The position numbers and the translations under genes were made by a program. From NCBI RefSeq assembly GCF_002482385.1, contig NZ_DLFW01000024.1, positions 1 through 64,000 on the forward strand: a DNA stretch of 64,000 nucleotides. The letters are read 5' to 3'. Of this stretch, positions 1 to 10,300 are shown piece by piece. Every line of letters starts with the position of its first letter. The first letter of the stretch is position 1. The DNA comes from Dysgonomonas sp. UBA7710 (GTDB taxonomy: Bacteria; Bacteroidota; Bacteroidia; Bacteroidales; Dysgonomonadaceae). A model generated the notes under the pieces. It was given only the letters and a program-made list of their open reading frames with translations, had not been told where the DNA came from and searched no databases.

Positions 1-130
1 ATAGCCCGTTCGTCACTTTCAGCCGGCAAACCGATTGTGACTCCCTCTCCCTTTGGAGAGGGCGGGGGGTGAGGTCGAACGAAGCGCTAGCCTTTTGGTT
101 CGTTTTGGGCAATGCCAAAATGAACATTCA
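1..130 (-). repeat. Dispersed repeat family A, truncated by window edge
   Basis: Bases 1-33 are the exact reverse complement of 40093-40125, and the stretch around 85-120 (GCTAGCC, then a TTTTGG / CCAAAA block) also recurs at 21940-21970 and 40025-40070. This is the reverse-oriented end of an intergenic repeat of about 200 bp that occurs three times in the window. Apparent reading frames through it are spurious. Confidence 0.75.
47..76. repeat. REP-like GC-rich hairpin
   Basis: A short palindrome of CCCTCTCC / GGAGAGGG type followed by a G-run and TGAGG. It belongs to the same family as the hairpins found in the cobalamin genes between 21.2 and 24.2 kb, and here it is nested inside repeat family A. 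Confidence 0.6.
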
Positions 131-176
131 AGCGAAACGAAGTGTAGCAGAAAATAATAGAACAATTTTATACTAC

Positions 177-220
177 CCCCCGCTCGTGCAGACGTCCCGT
201 CTGTGTGTTGCGTAGCAAAC
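177..220. repeat. Left arm of 44-bp inverted repeat flanking the FISUMP gene
   Basis: This segment matches the reverse complement of 3474-3517 over 44 bp with one mismatch. The two arms enclose only the 914-aa surface protein gene and its flanks. It contains the inner palindrome ACGTCCCGTCTG-like core. It may be a member of a dispersed repeat family or a recombination site; the sequence alone does not decide. Confidence 0.8.
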
Positions 221-261
221 ATCTTTAAGACACGGACTTCCAGCCCGTATACTCAGACAGA

Positions 262-316
262 AGGCAAAAAAACAACATGGAGTATAGCATTAGATACTTT
301 TGCCATACTCCATGTT
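262..316 (-). terminator. Intrinsic terminator of the FISUMP gene
   Basis: A perfect 12-bp stem (AACATGGAGTAT at 274-285 with ATACTCCATGTT at 305-316) is followed on the minus strand by a run of seven T. It lies about 115 bp beyond the stop codon of the leftward gene. Confidence 0.8.
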
Positions 317-429
317 ATTTACATTTATTGGTTATTCAAATTCGTAGTCAAATTTAAATATTCCTGCACAGGTATCAGCCGGACATTTATCCGGCCTTTT
401 CTCTCCAATCGGATTTCACAATCCGCCTC

Positions 430-3174
430 TTATTCTGCTATACACCGTACTGAACGTCCCTGTGAACGATCCATATTGGAATATGGGGTAATGCTGAAGT
501 TTTCAGGGTTTAAGTGTCCGAAAGTCATACCATATGAGCAGATGTCATATCGGTTGTGTATGTTGATTGTGCTTGGTTGAGATATAGTACTAGTCCAGTA
601 GCGGCCAGTACTGTCCACGCTCAAAGTACCACGGGTATCCCGGCCGCCGGCGGCAGGCAAATATAAAGAAGGAGCGATTGTGTATCCATTTTGAAACCTG
701 CTGGCATTATCTCTTATTTCGGTACCGGAATATATACCCGAGACGGAATTCCATTGCCCCATGCTCGGCACTTTCCATCCGGCAGGACACGGGTCGTTGG
801 CCGCTTTCGGCATTATACTGTTTTGAGTGCCATCTCCCCAGCGAGTAACGTTTTCTCCGCCCGAACGCCAGTCATATGGAGTACTGGTCGAAGTTATATA
901 AAACGCATGGTTGGGTGTATTTGTCGTTGCCAATGTACTTGTCGTTCCGCTGGCTCTAAGCTGGTGCCCGTCTTTCCGCCTGCCCCATTGGTATAGGTCA
1001 CCCTTAATATCATTGCCTACATTATCGCCGTTCGATTTCCATGTAAAAGGATCGAGGTTCTCGTCAGCGCCTAAGTTATGGCACATGAATTTCAGCCAGG
1101 CGCCGGAGGTTGTTTTGGCGCCGCATCCCCAGGCTACTTCAATATTTGCTGTTGTTGCCTCACAGCCGGAAGCATCACGAACGATACACCGATACTGGTA
1201 TAGCCCCAGATAGTTATAGGCGGCCTGACCGGTTCCGGGACTACCCGGAGTGTAGCTGGCGGATGTTGCTCCGTTTATATCTCTATAACCGGCGTCTTCC
1301 AGTTTCTTGCTCTGCCACTTATAGGTTAATCCTGTCCCTGTTCCTGTAACACTGAGCGTAGGAATGGTATTTGCTACAAATTTATCGTTGCTTATATCAT
1401 TGTCTTGCCCGGTTGTATAGACCACCACCTCACTGTTGGTTGATATTGAGACACTAAAGTCTGCTGCGGATTTGATTTTCGCCGTCACCGCCGTACGTGT
1501 GGGCGATGTTATATTCGTAGTCGTGTTACGTGCTTCCGCATAGTAAGTGGTGGTCGCGTTTATTGTTGGGGTAGTGAATGTTGTCTTTCCTGTACCGTTT
1601 GCCAATGGTGAGCCACCTGTAGCGTTGGCATACCAGTCCGCGGTTTCGCCCGGGCCTACTGTCACCGACAGGTTGGCCGTACCCGATGGCCCGCAGAAAT
1701 CGACGTCTGCACCTGATTTAGGTGCCGCAGGAAGGTTATTAACTGTGATCGTACCCGACGTTCGTACATTAGAGCAAGGCGATGTCGCCGTGGCGATCAC
1801 CGTATAGCCGGTGGTGGAAGCTATCTGTCCGTTGATGGTTACAGTCTTGGCGGTTGTATTAATTGTATAGTTAGCAGGCGTCAGACCTGTGACCGTTGCT
1901 CCGGTAGCACTTCCGCCATAGGTATAAACAATAGGTGTTATGCTGCTCCCCAAAGCGATGGTTTGACTGGCATCGCCTTTGCCGGTATCCCTGATTAGTG
2001 TAGCCGGAGCAAGCAATGTGGCCGTCACCGCCGTACGTGTAGCCGATCTTATATTCGTAGTTGTGTTGCGTGCTTCCGCATAGTAAGTGGTGGTCGCGTT
2101 TATTGTTGGGGTAGTGAATGTTGTCGTACCGTTTGCCAATGGTGAGCCACCTGCAGGGTTGGCATACCAGTCCGCGGTTTCGCCCGGACCTACTGTCACC
2201 GACAGGTTGGCCGTACCCGATGGCCCGCAGAAGTCGGCGTCTCCAAATAATTTAGGTGGCGCAGGAAGGTGATCGAGCACACCCGACATTTGTACATCAG
2301 AGCAAGGCGATATCGCCGTGGCGGTCACCATATAGATGGTGGTGGAAGCGATCTGTCCGTAGATGGTTACAGTATTGGCAGTTGCATCAATTGTATAGTT
2401 AGCAGGCATCAGGCCTGTGACCATTACTCCGGTCGCACCTCCGCCATAGGTGTAAACAATAGGAGTTATGCTGTTCCCGGCAATGATGGTTTGGCTGGCA
2501 TTGCCTTTGCCGGTATCCCTGATTAGTGTAGCCGGAGCAACCAATGTGGCCGTTACGGGTGTACGTGTGGGAGACTTCGCGCCGGTAATAGTATTACGTG
2601 TTTCCGCATAGTAAATAGTAGTAGATGATACTGTAGGTGTGGTAAAGGTTGTCGTTCCCGTACCGTTTGGCAATGGTGAGCCACCTGTAGCGTTGGCATA
2701 CCAGTCCGCAGTTTCGTCTGTGCCTGCTGTCACCGACAGGTTGGCCGTACCTGATGGCCCGCAGAAACTGCCGTTCACAGGGGCAGAAGGAGGAGAAACC
2801 GGCGCGCAGGGTTCTCCCAACTTTATCCACTCCGTACCCGTCCAGACATATACACCGGGGCAATAGCCCACATTGTAAACAGTCAGTCCTATGTGAGTAG
2901 ATTTATCCGGTTCTGCATCGGTTACATCAGTTATTACAGGACTACCGGACGGGCCTCCCGTAAGCTTTGTCAGGACGGTCAGATTTACCCGGGGCAGATT
3001 CAACCCTTTGGTCGCGGTTACGTCTCCGTTAGAATCTTTTTCTTTCAGGTCCAATAAAGCCCCTTTAACAGGCTCAAGCCCCGCGCCTATCGTCACCTGC
3101 CCGTGCAGTTGCGAAGTCGTAAGGCATAAAGCGCCTGTGATTGTTAATAGTTGTAAAGTTCTTTTAATGTTCAT
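430..3174 (-). CDS. Secreted Ig-like-repeat protein with C-terminal FISUMP domain
   Basis: Predicted exported protein of 914 aa. Residues 1-25 form a signal peptide, probably cut before QVTIG. After a short N-terminal module come three copies of an Ig-like repeat, each starting FCGPSGTANLSVT and containing ETADWYAN, GGSPL and TxYYAExRNT, separated by a second module with TLIRDTGKG and PIVYTYGG. From about residue 690 the C-terminus has the FISUMP (Fibrobacter succinogenes major paralogous) pattern: NLGAD, YQWGR, NDPCPAGWKVPS, LPAAGGR, GRYWTS and SVRCI. This domain class is related to DUF1566 and C-type-lectin-like folds and is usual on Bacteroidales surface proteins. Function is unknown; adhesion or binding is inference. 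The second and third repeats (about 1475-1735 and 2013-2255) are nearly identical in DNA, suggesting recent duplication. The gene is monocistronic with its own terminator. Confidence 0.85.
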   Translation of the reverse strand: MNIKRTLQLLTITGALCLTTSQLHGQVTIGAGLEPVKGALLDLKEKDSNGDVTATKGLNLPRVNLTVLTKLTGGPSGSPVITDVTDAEPDKSTHIGLTVYNVGYCPGVYVWTGTEWIKLGEPCAPVSPPSAPVNGSFCGPSGTANLSVTAGTDETADWYANATGGSPLPNGTGTTTFTTPTVSSTTIYYAETRNTITGAKSPTRTPVTATLVAPATLIRDTGKGNASQTIIAGNSITPIVYTYGGGATGVMVTGLMPANYTIDATANTVTIYGQIASTTIYMVTATAISPCSDVQMSGVLDHLPAPPKLFGDADFCGPSGTANLSVTVGPGETADWYANPAGGSPLANGTTTFTTPTINATTTYYAEARNTTTNIRSATRTAVTATLLAPATLIRDTGKGDASQTIALGSSITPIVYTYGGSATGATVTGLTPANYTINTTAKTVTINGQIASTTGYTVIATATSPCSNVRTSGTITVNNLPAAPKSGADVDFCGPSGTANLSVTVGPGETADWYANATGGSPLANGTGKTTFTTPTINATTTYYAEARNTTTNITSPTRTAVTAKIKSAADFSVSISTNSEVVVYTTGQDNDISNDKFVANTIPTLSVTGTGTGLTYKWQSKKLEDAGYRDINGATSASYTPGSPGTGQAAYNYLGLYQYRCIVRDASGCEATTANIEVAWGCGAKTTSGAWLKFMCHNLGADENLDPFTWKSNGDNVGNDIKGDLYQWGRRKDGHQLRASGTTSTLATTNTPNHAFYITSTSTPYDWRSGGENVTRWGDGTQNSIMPKAANDPCPAGWKVPSMGQWNSVSGIYSGTEIRDNASRFQNGYTIAPSLYLPAAGGRDTRGTLSVDSTGRYWTSTISQPSTINIHNRYDICSYGMTFGHLNPENFSITPYSNMDRSQGRSVRCIAE

Positions 3175-3473
3175 AATCTATTAGTATGTTAGTTTCATAG
3201 GTCTTTGCAATGAAGAAACAGAATACATCACATATTGAATATGTGGTAAATAAAAACTATAAAACCATATTGCAAATCCCTAAAAACGGAACTTTCTTTT
3301 TCTTAGGGAAAAAATGATTAGATACAATTATTATTTTACCCGGCAAAAGTATATTAAAATGCACTGTATATAAATAGTGATTTATCACCGTTTTTTTATC
3401 AAAATTTGACAACCAACGGTCAACCCCCGCTGGCGCGGACTTCCAGTTACGAGTCTTGTTGACAGGGCAAAAT

Positions 3474-3517
3474 GTTTGCTACGCAACACACAGACGGGAC
3501 GTCTGCGCGAGCGGGGG
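3474..3517. repeat. Right arm of 44-bp inverted repeat
   Basis: Reverse complement of 177-220 with a single mismatch; it begins GTTTGCTACGCAAC and ends GAGCGGGGG. The arms are 3.25 kb apart and in opposite orientation. Confidence 0.8.
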
Positions 3518-3597
3518 ATTGCGCGTAGTAGAAAAAATAGAACAATTTTATACTACAATAATCGCTTTAACGACTGATTAGCACCAATAAGCAGATA

Positions 3598-3635
3598 CAA
3601 AAAAACAGAGTCACAAATTCTCACTTGCAACTCTG
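3598..3635 (-). terminator. Probable terminator of the S41 protease gene
   Basis: A 6-bp stem CAGAGT / ACTCTG (3606-3611 with 3630-3635) with a long loop is followed on the minus strand by seven T. The stem is short, so strength is uncertain. Confidence 0.5.
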
Positions 3636-3661
3636 TAATTATAATGTATAGTATTTATTCC

Positions 3662-6600
3662 TTATTTTCCCTGTAATAATACTTCCACAGCTTTTTCCAA
3701 TTGGCTGTCCTTTCCCTGTAAAGTGGAAGCAGGATCATTATATATTTCAATATCCGGCTGCAATTCCTGATTTTCCAGATATTGCCCGCGCATATCTTTC
3801 ACTGCTACCTGCGGAATACCGAAAACAATACCCGGATCGATCTGCGATTCCCACCATACTGCGGTCATCGTTCCGGGAACAGGCGTTCCTATCAGTTTAC
3901 CTACTTTCAGTTCTTTATACAGCCACGGGAATCCGTGAGCATTCGAATAATTATCTTCACACATCAATACGGCTGACGGTTTAGTCCATTTATTATACGG
4001 ATCACTGCCTATATATTGCCCGCGAGGCTCGAAACGCTGATATTCTTTTCCACTGAGGAGAGTAACCAGATCGTCGTGCAACCAGCCGCCCCCGTTATGC
4101 CGTGTATCTATCACTACGGCATCTTTGTTGCGACAGCGGCCCAGTAATTCAGAATATACTTCCCTGAAACTGTCGCTATTCATGCCACGCACATGTACAT
4201 AACCGATTCTTCCGTTCGATAGTTTATCTACCATCTGGCGGCGTTGTTCTACCCACCGCTTATAGAGCAGGTTGTTTTGTTCCCCGTACGAAACAGGTTT
4301 TACCCATTCTTCTATCTCACTACCCGATTCGGATGTTTTAAATGTAAGCAGCACCTTTTTTCCGGCTTTTCCTACCAGCAAAGGATAATAATCCTGTCCC
4401 TTCACTATCGGCTTGCCGTCTATCTTCAATATAATTGTCCCCTCTCCTATTTTCGTATTCGCATTGGTTAACGGTCCCTGATTAATGATTTCCTTAATCT
4501 TGATACCATCTCCAAGATAGGCTTCATCGAAGAATGCCCCCAGAGAAGCCGTAGGCATCGGAGAACCCTGTCCGGAACTTCGTGCCCCGGTATGAGACCC
4601 ATTTAGTTCTCCCAGCATTTCCGACAACATTTCAGCAAAATCATTATTATTATTGATATGAGGAAGAAAACGTTCATAAGCAGCTTTATATCCATCCCAA
4701 TCCACACCATGAAGATCTGTTACATAAAACTTGTCTTTGACCTGCTTCCATGCATGGTTGAAAATATAGCTGCGTTCCTCTTCGGGCTGATATTCAAACT
4801 GCGCGTTGATTTTAATAGGAGTCACGGTTCCGTTTTCCATATCTATTTTCTTCAACTGGCCGCCTCCCAGCAACAGGATATTCTTTCCGATGCTGTCTGT
4901 GTTCAGTTCGCCGGCTCCTGCTTCTTTTACCAATATCTTCGAAGATTTATCTTTCAGGTCATAAACCCACAGATCATAGCCTTTTTCGAATCGGGTCAGG
5001 TAATAAAGCTTATCGCCTTTTTTATTGAGCATGGCATCTGCCAGAGACGAAGAATTCGGCGTCAGGCGGATAACCCAGTCCCGTCTGTTATCCAGATTGA
5101 ATTTCAGAGGTTTGACTTCTTTATCTTTCTTGTCATCCTTTTTATCATCCTTCTTTCCCTTGCTGTCTTTCTTATCCTTATCTTTTCCCTCTTCTTTTTT
5201 CTTATCTTTCTTTTCCAACTCTTCTTGCAAAGCAAGTTCTTCTTTGCTCATCCTGAACTTGTCATATGCTTCCCCGTCGAAGAACATAATATATGCATCC
5301 ATGTATGCACCCCAACTGCCATGACTGCGATATCCAGCCCTGTCTGAGAACCAAATCATAGCCTTTCCGTCCTGCACAAAGCGTGGATTAGCATCACTAT
5401 AGCCGCTCTCTGTCAGATTGGTAAGCTCTCCGCTGCCGTCCGCTTTCACCAAAGCGGCATCCGTACTGTTCCAGCCTCCTATACCTATATACTGGGTCAA
5501 AAGCCATTTACTGTCCGGTGCCCACCTGAACCACTGGTCTCCATCGGCGTACGAATAATTGAACTTACCATCCAGTACTGTGCGTATTTCTTTACTGGCC
5601 AGATTTAACACCCGCAAAGTCGTGCGATCTTCGAGATATGCTATCTCCTTTCCATCTGGCGAATATAATGGCTGAAAAGAGGCCAAAGTGGAATTTGTCA
5701 GTTGTTCTTCTTTAAAATCCTTTGCATAAACAAACGATTCGTCTTCTTTGTGTGTGAGTGTAGACTGATATACATTCCACAATCCGTTTCGCTCGGCAGC
5801 ATACAGCACTGAACGTCCGTCCGGACTAAAAGATACATTGCGTTCCTGTTCGGGTGTATTGGTTATTCGTCTTGTTGTACCATATTCTACTGAAGCAACA
5901 AATACGTCGCCGCGTATCACAAAGGCAACTTCCTTTCCACTCGGAGAAACTGCCATTTCTCTTGCTCCCGTAGAGAAATTGATATATTTCAATTTATTTT
6001 CCTGGTTATCGGTAGCAATCTGAATGTTCACCTTTTGAGGCTGTTGTCCCTCATTCATCGTATATATTTCACCATCATACGAGAAACAAAGCTTTCCCTG
6101 CTTACTTGATGAAAGAAAGCGTACCGGATGTTTCTCCAGACTCGTAAGTTTTGCCGGTGCAGATACGTTCAAACCGCTTTTATAAATATTAAACGAGCCG
6201 CTTTGCTCACTCAGGTAATAAAAGTTTTGTCCGTCCGCAGCCCAAACCGGATTACGGTCTTCTCCCCTGAAAGTAGTCAGTTTCTTATATGTTCTCTCAC
6301 CACTCAAATCGCATAACCACAAATCGCGTGTTATAGACGATTGGTGATGTTTACGCCACGGGTCTTCGTATCCTTTCCTGTCATGGTAAAGAATCTTTGT
6401 CCCGCTGGGGTCTATAGATAAATCTTCCATTGTCAGTGATGAGAATAGAGACGGACGCCCTCCCGACGTGCTAATCTCATAAATCTGGGCAAAAAGTCCT
6501 GACGGAAACTCTCCGTCTTTCACATCCTGTATGATACTGGCCGAATAAAGCAATCGGTCATTATCGCGGAAAGCGACGGGGTATTCACCCGCGGAGTGTG

Positions 6601-6913
6601 TAGTCAGACGCTTGGGCGCACCCCCTTCGGCCGGCACGAGGTACACATCAAGACTGCCCTCCCTGTCGGAAGCAAAGGCAATACTTTTACTATCTGGCGA
6701 CCATACTGGGCGGGTATCGTATCCGGGATGAGTTGTAATCTGCATGGCACGACCTCCGGTAACAGGTACTTTATAGATATCTCCCTTATAACAAAACGCA
6801 ATATGATTACCATCGGGCGATATAGCGCAATACCGTAGCCACAAAGGAGTCTCCTGCGCTTTCAGTCCAACTATGAAAAAGAGGAAAAAAGCAATGAATA
6901 AAAGTTTTCTCAT
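3662..6913 (-). CDS. Tricorn-like S41 family peptidase with WD40-like propeller
   Basis: Exported 1083-aa protease homologous to archaeal Tricorn. Residues 1-19 are a signal peptide. The first half carries repeated PD40/TolB-like propeller blades (patterns such as WSPDSKSIAFASDREG, FSPDGRSVLYAAERNG and APDSKWLL). A highly charged Lys/Asp linker lies around residues 560-600. A second propeller part, a PDZ-like segment (GDGIKIKEI to KIDGKPIVKG) and the tail-specific protease domain follow. VVIDTRHNGGGW is the characteristic S41 core, and the likely nucleophile is Ser990 in DNYSNAHGF. The family hydrolyses peptides in the periplasm. Length is normal for Bacteroidetes members. It has its own upstream gap and appears monocistronic. 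Confidence 0.92.
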   Translation of the reverse strand: MRKLLFIAFFLFFIVGLKAQETPLWLRYCAISPDGNHIAFCYKGDIYKVPVTGGRAMQITTHPGYDTRPVWSPDSKSIAFASDREGSLDVYLVPAEGGAPKRLTTHSAGEYPVAFRDNDRLLYSASIIQDVKDGEFPSGLFAQIYEISTSGGRPSLFSSLTMEDLSIDPSGTKILYHDRKGYEDPWRKHHQSSITRDLWLCDLSGERTYKKLTTFRGEDRNPVWAADGQNFYYLSEQSGSFNIYKSGLNVSAPAKLTSLEKHPVRFLSSSKQGKLCFSYDGEIYTMNEGQQPQKVNIQIATDNQENKLKYINFSTGAREMAVSPSGKEVAFVIRGDVFVASVEYGTTRRITNTPEQERNVSFSPDGRSVLYAAERNGLWNVYQSTLTHKEDESFVYAKDFKEEQLTNSTLASFQPLYSPDGKEIAYLEDRTTLRVLNLASKEIRTVLDGKFNYSYADGDQWFRWAPDSKWLLTQYIGIGGWNSTDAALVKADGSGELTNLTESGYSDANPRFVQDGKAMIWFSDRAGYRSHGSWGAYMDAYIMFFDGEAYDKFRMSKEELALQEELEKKDKKKEEGKDKDKKDSKGKKDDKKDDKKDKEVKPLKFNLDNRRDWVIRLTPNSSSLADAMLNKKGDKLYYLTRFEKGYDLWVYDLKDKSSKILVKEAGAGELNTDSIGKNILLLGGGQLKKIDMENGTVTPIKINAQFEYQPEEERSYIFNHAWKQVKDKFYVTDLHGVDWDGYKAAYERFLPHINNNNDFAEMLSEMLGELNGSHTGARSSGQGSPMPTASLGAFFDEAYLGDGIKIKEIINQGPLTNANTKIGEGTIILKIDGKPIVKGQDYYPLLVGKAGKKVLLTFKTSESGSEIEEWVKPVSYGEQNNLLYKRWVEQRRQMVDKLSNGRIGYVHVRGMNSDSFREVYSELLGRCRNKDAVVIDTRHNGGGWLHDDLVTLLSGKEYQRFEPRGQYIGSDPYNKWTKPSAVLMCEDNYSNAHGFPWLYKELKVGKLIGTPVPGTMTAVWWESQIDPGIVFGIPQVAVKDMRGQYLENQELQPDIEIYNDPASTLQGKDSQLEKAVEVLLQGK

Positions 6914-7206
6914 AATATTTTAATTAAATAAGTAATAATAAGCATTTAATATTGTAGCGGTCCACTATGTCCAATAGATATTATCATAGTATTGAAACAA
7001 AATAAAAAGAACACCAAACCTGAATATCCTATATTTTAACGTATCAAATATAGCTAGTATATAGCTATATGACGAAAGAAAAATGAAAATGTTACAAAAA
7101 TTTGTTCGTGATAGGATAAAAATAAAAAGAGTCTCTAAGAAAGACATTTTTTCGGAGTAAAGCATTTTTACCCAAAATCGGACATTTGTTATATTTATTG
7201 CAACGG
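6914..7206. other. AT-rich intergenic region between divergent genes
   Basis: About 290 bp with no convincing gene. It separates the leftward S41 protease from the rightward hybrid sensor and should hold promoters for both; only the rightward one has a recognisable -7 box (7226-7233). Confidence 0.5.
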
Positions 7207-7233
7207 TTGTAATTTTTAGAATATGTACATTTG
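7207..7233 (+). promoter_or_regulatory. Possible promoter of the hybrid two-component gene
   Basis: TACATTTG at 7226-7233 fits the Bacteroidetes -7 consensus TAnnTTTG; an upstream TTG at 7207 is spaced 16 bp away, shorter than the ideal 19. The position overlaps the first codons of the longest possible frame, which argues that translation starts further downstream, at 7358. Confidence 0.4.
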
Positions 7234-7357
7234 CTACAAATACAATATCTGTTATTCTGGTCGCAGACCTGTCTTTCTCTTTAGTATCTGTAATAAAAAC
7301 ACCCGGTTACGGTTAAATAATGTGCCATTAAATACTTTCTTTTACATATATTATCCC

Positions 7358-10300
7358 ATGAAAAATTTAGTCTTAGCTACAATATTTATATTCCTTTCTT
7401 TCACAATAAATATATCTGCAAGCGATTATTACTTCTCTATAATCGACGGTAATACGGGGTTATCCCAAAACAATGTAAAATCCATTTATCAGGATAGTCA
7501 CGGATTTATGTGGTTTGGCACACGGAACCGTCTCAACCGTTACGACGGAGTTTCCATTAAAGTATATAACTGCTATGATCATATAACTAAAAAAGGGAAT
7601 AATAATATCAGTGCAATATTTGAAAGCCAGGACAGAAAACTATGGCTGGGAACAGATAAGGGTGTCTTCATATTCGATCCTGTAACAGAAAGGTTCAATT
7701 CTTTTGATTTAACAACACCACAGGGAGCAGGTATCGATGAATGGGTCGCAGACATACAGCAGGATCAGAATAATAATATCTGGATCGTAGTACCCAATCA
7801 GGGTGTATTCAGATATGAACTCACCACCGGAAAATTATATTTGTATACGGTTGTGAAAGAATTTAAGCCCAGCATAAGCAATCCGCAATGTATTGCCATA
7901 GAAAAAAACGGAAGAGTATGGATCGGTTCTAACGGGTCCGGGGTATTTCTATATAATGATTCCGATGATACTTTTACCCAGTATCTGGGTAATGGAGTTA
8001 ATAATGTAACCCTTGCCGGGAAAAACATATATACGATTTGCCATGATAATGATGATATTATTATCGGTATACACGAAGAAAAGTTATTAAAACTCGACAA
8101 ACGCCGGAACGTACTGAAAGATATGAATATACCCGACGTGAACTATAAAATAATCAGGCATGTGACCACGATCAATGACGGGGAAATATGGGTAGGTACA
8201 CAAGCCGGCCTATACATTATCAACGAAAAACTGCAAACTGTAGACCATGTGAAAGAAGATCCTCTGAACAGCCATTCCCTTTCCGACAATATAGTGGAAA
8301 AGATATATAAGGACAAGGAGGGTGGCATATGGGTAGGAACTAACTTCGGCGGAGTGAATTATCTTCCGAACAGGAATAATAAATTCGAGAAATATTTCCC
8401 TACCAGCGAATCCGGCTCTCTCAACTCGAAACGGATACGGGAAATAAAAGAAGATAAAAACGGAACTATATGGATAGGGACTGAAGATGCAGGCGTCTCC
8501 ATATTCAATCCGGAAATACAAAAATTCAGACCGGTAAATAATCTTTCTTACAATAAGACCCTGGCTTTATTGGTTCAGGAATCAAGAACATGGGTTGGTT
8601 TCTTTAAAAACGGACTGGATATAATCCACCGCCCGTCAAATAATGTACAACATTACTCCCACCTCGATATGGGACTGAATGAAGAAAGTATATACGCCCT
8701 GTGTGAAGACCGCAATGGCAGAATATGGCTGGGCAATGCCTGGGGCGTATTTGTTGCTGACAAGGGAAGTATGAAATTCAGGCATATGACGGATTTTGGC
8801 CTCTGCTACATATACGACATTATGGAGGATTCGGATGGCTATATATGGATCGCTACAATGGGTAACGGGGTTTTCCAATATGACCCAAAACAAGATATTA
8901 TTATCCGTCACAAAGCAGAAGGAGAGAACAAATTAAGTTCCAATTCGGTAAGCAGCATAACTGAAGATCATTTGGGCCAAATCTGGTTTTCTACCGACCG
9001 GGGTGGTATCTGTGTCTACAATAAGAAAGACAAAAGATTTACATCTTACTCGATAAAAGAAGGATTACCCGACGACGTTGCATATAAAATATTGGAAGAC
9101 AAGCATTATAACCTCTGGTTTGGAACTAATTCGGGGCTGGTATGCTTTAATCCTGAAACGAAGGAAATAAGAATCTTCACCCAGAATGAGGGATTATTAT
9201 CCAACCAGTTCAATTATAAGTCGGGGCTGGTAAGTAATTCGGGTAAACTCTACTTTGGATGTATGGAGGGAATGATCGCATTCAAGCCGGAAGAATTTAA
9301 AACAAACAATTTTATTCCTCCCGTATATATTACCAAGCTCTCGGTATTCAATAAGGAAGTAGACTCTAACATGAAAGGTTCACCGCTGAAAAAGAGCATT
9401 TTATATACCGATAAGGTAGAATTATCATACAACCAGTCCAATATCATCCTCGACTTCGTATCGCTCAGTTATACTGCGCCCCAAGCCAATATGTATGCAT
9501 ACAAAATGGAGAATATAGATACAGAATGGATTTATACTAAGAATAATCACAGCGCATCTTACGCCAAACTTCCTCCGGGTAAATATATATTCAAAGTCAA
9601 AGGTACAAACAACGACGGCCTGTGGAATGAAGAAGGTGCTTCACTGGAAATTGTGATACTACCACCGTGGTGGGCCTCAAATATTGCCTATCTCGTATAT
9701 TTCATACTATTCATAACCTTGTTATATTTTTCCATGAGATTTTCTCTGAAGAAATATCAGAAAAGAAATAACGAAAAGCAGAAGCTGTTTGAAATAGAAA
9801 AAGAAAGGGAACTTTATGAAGCCAAAGTCGATTTTTTCACTGATATAGCCCATGAGATACGAACTCCTGTCACTCTCATCAACGGCCCTCTGGAATCTAT
9901 TATAGAAATGGACATTCCGAATGAATCAGTTAAACGAAACCTTACAATTATCGAGCAGAACACCAAGCAATTACTCAACCTTATCAATCAATTACTGGAT
10001 TTTAGAAAAGTAGATAGCAATAAGTTCCTGCTGAGTTTCAGAAATACAGATATAACCTTGTTATTAAACGAAATACTGTCTCGCTTTGATGAACAATTTT
10101 CTTCAGCTAAAAAATCGATCAACATACAACTATCGGACAATAACCCTGTTTTTGCATCGGTAGACAGAGAAGGATTAACTAAAATATTAACCAATCTATT
10201 GTCAAATGCTTTCAAGTATTCAGACTCATCAATAGATATTTCCCTCTCCAGTGACAAAACATATTTCACTTTTCAGATATCAAATGACGGAACGTTAATT

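Larger units (their letters stand above)
3175..3661. other. Intergenic region, no gene seen
   Basis: This 487-bp AT-rich gap holds the right arm of the 44-bp inverted repeat, a copy of a short repeat around 3526-3590 (ACAATTTTATACTACAATAA, also near 40498-40520 in diverged form), and a terminator for the S41 gene. No plausible coding sequence is present. Confidence 0.7.

Noticed and set aside
19..222. Leftward 67-codon frame at the window start
   Set aside because: It runs through repeat family A and a REP-like hairpin. The same peptide pattern appears in the other repeat copy, so it reflects repeat sequence, not a gene.
1475..2790. Ig repeats of the FISUMP protein as DGR variable repeats
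   Set aside because: Differences among the repeats are not limited to adenine positions, and no template matches them; no link to the DGR in the prophage.
4658..5347. Rightward 229-codon frame opposite the S41 protease
   Set aside because: Antisense of the charged Lys/Asp linker, which gives an artificial hydrophobic Phe/Ile/Leu-rich peptide.
7223..7357. Upstream extension of the hybrid sensor
   Set aside because: It would place 45 residues before a clean signal peptide and overlaps a -7 promoter box; the ATG at 7358 fits better.
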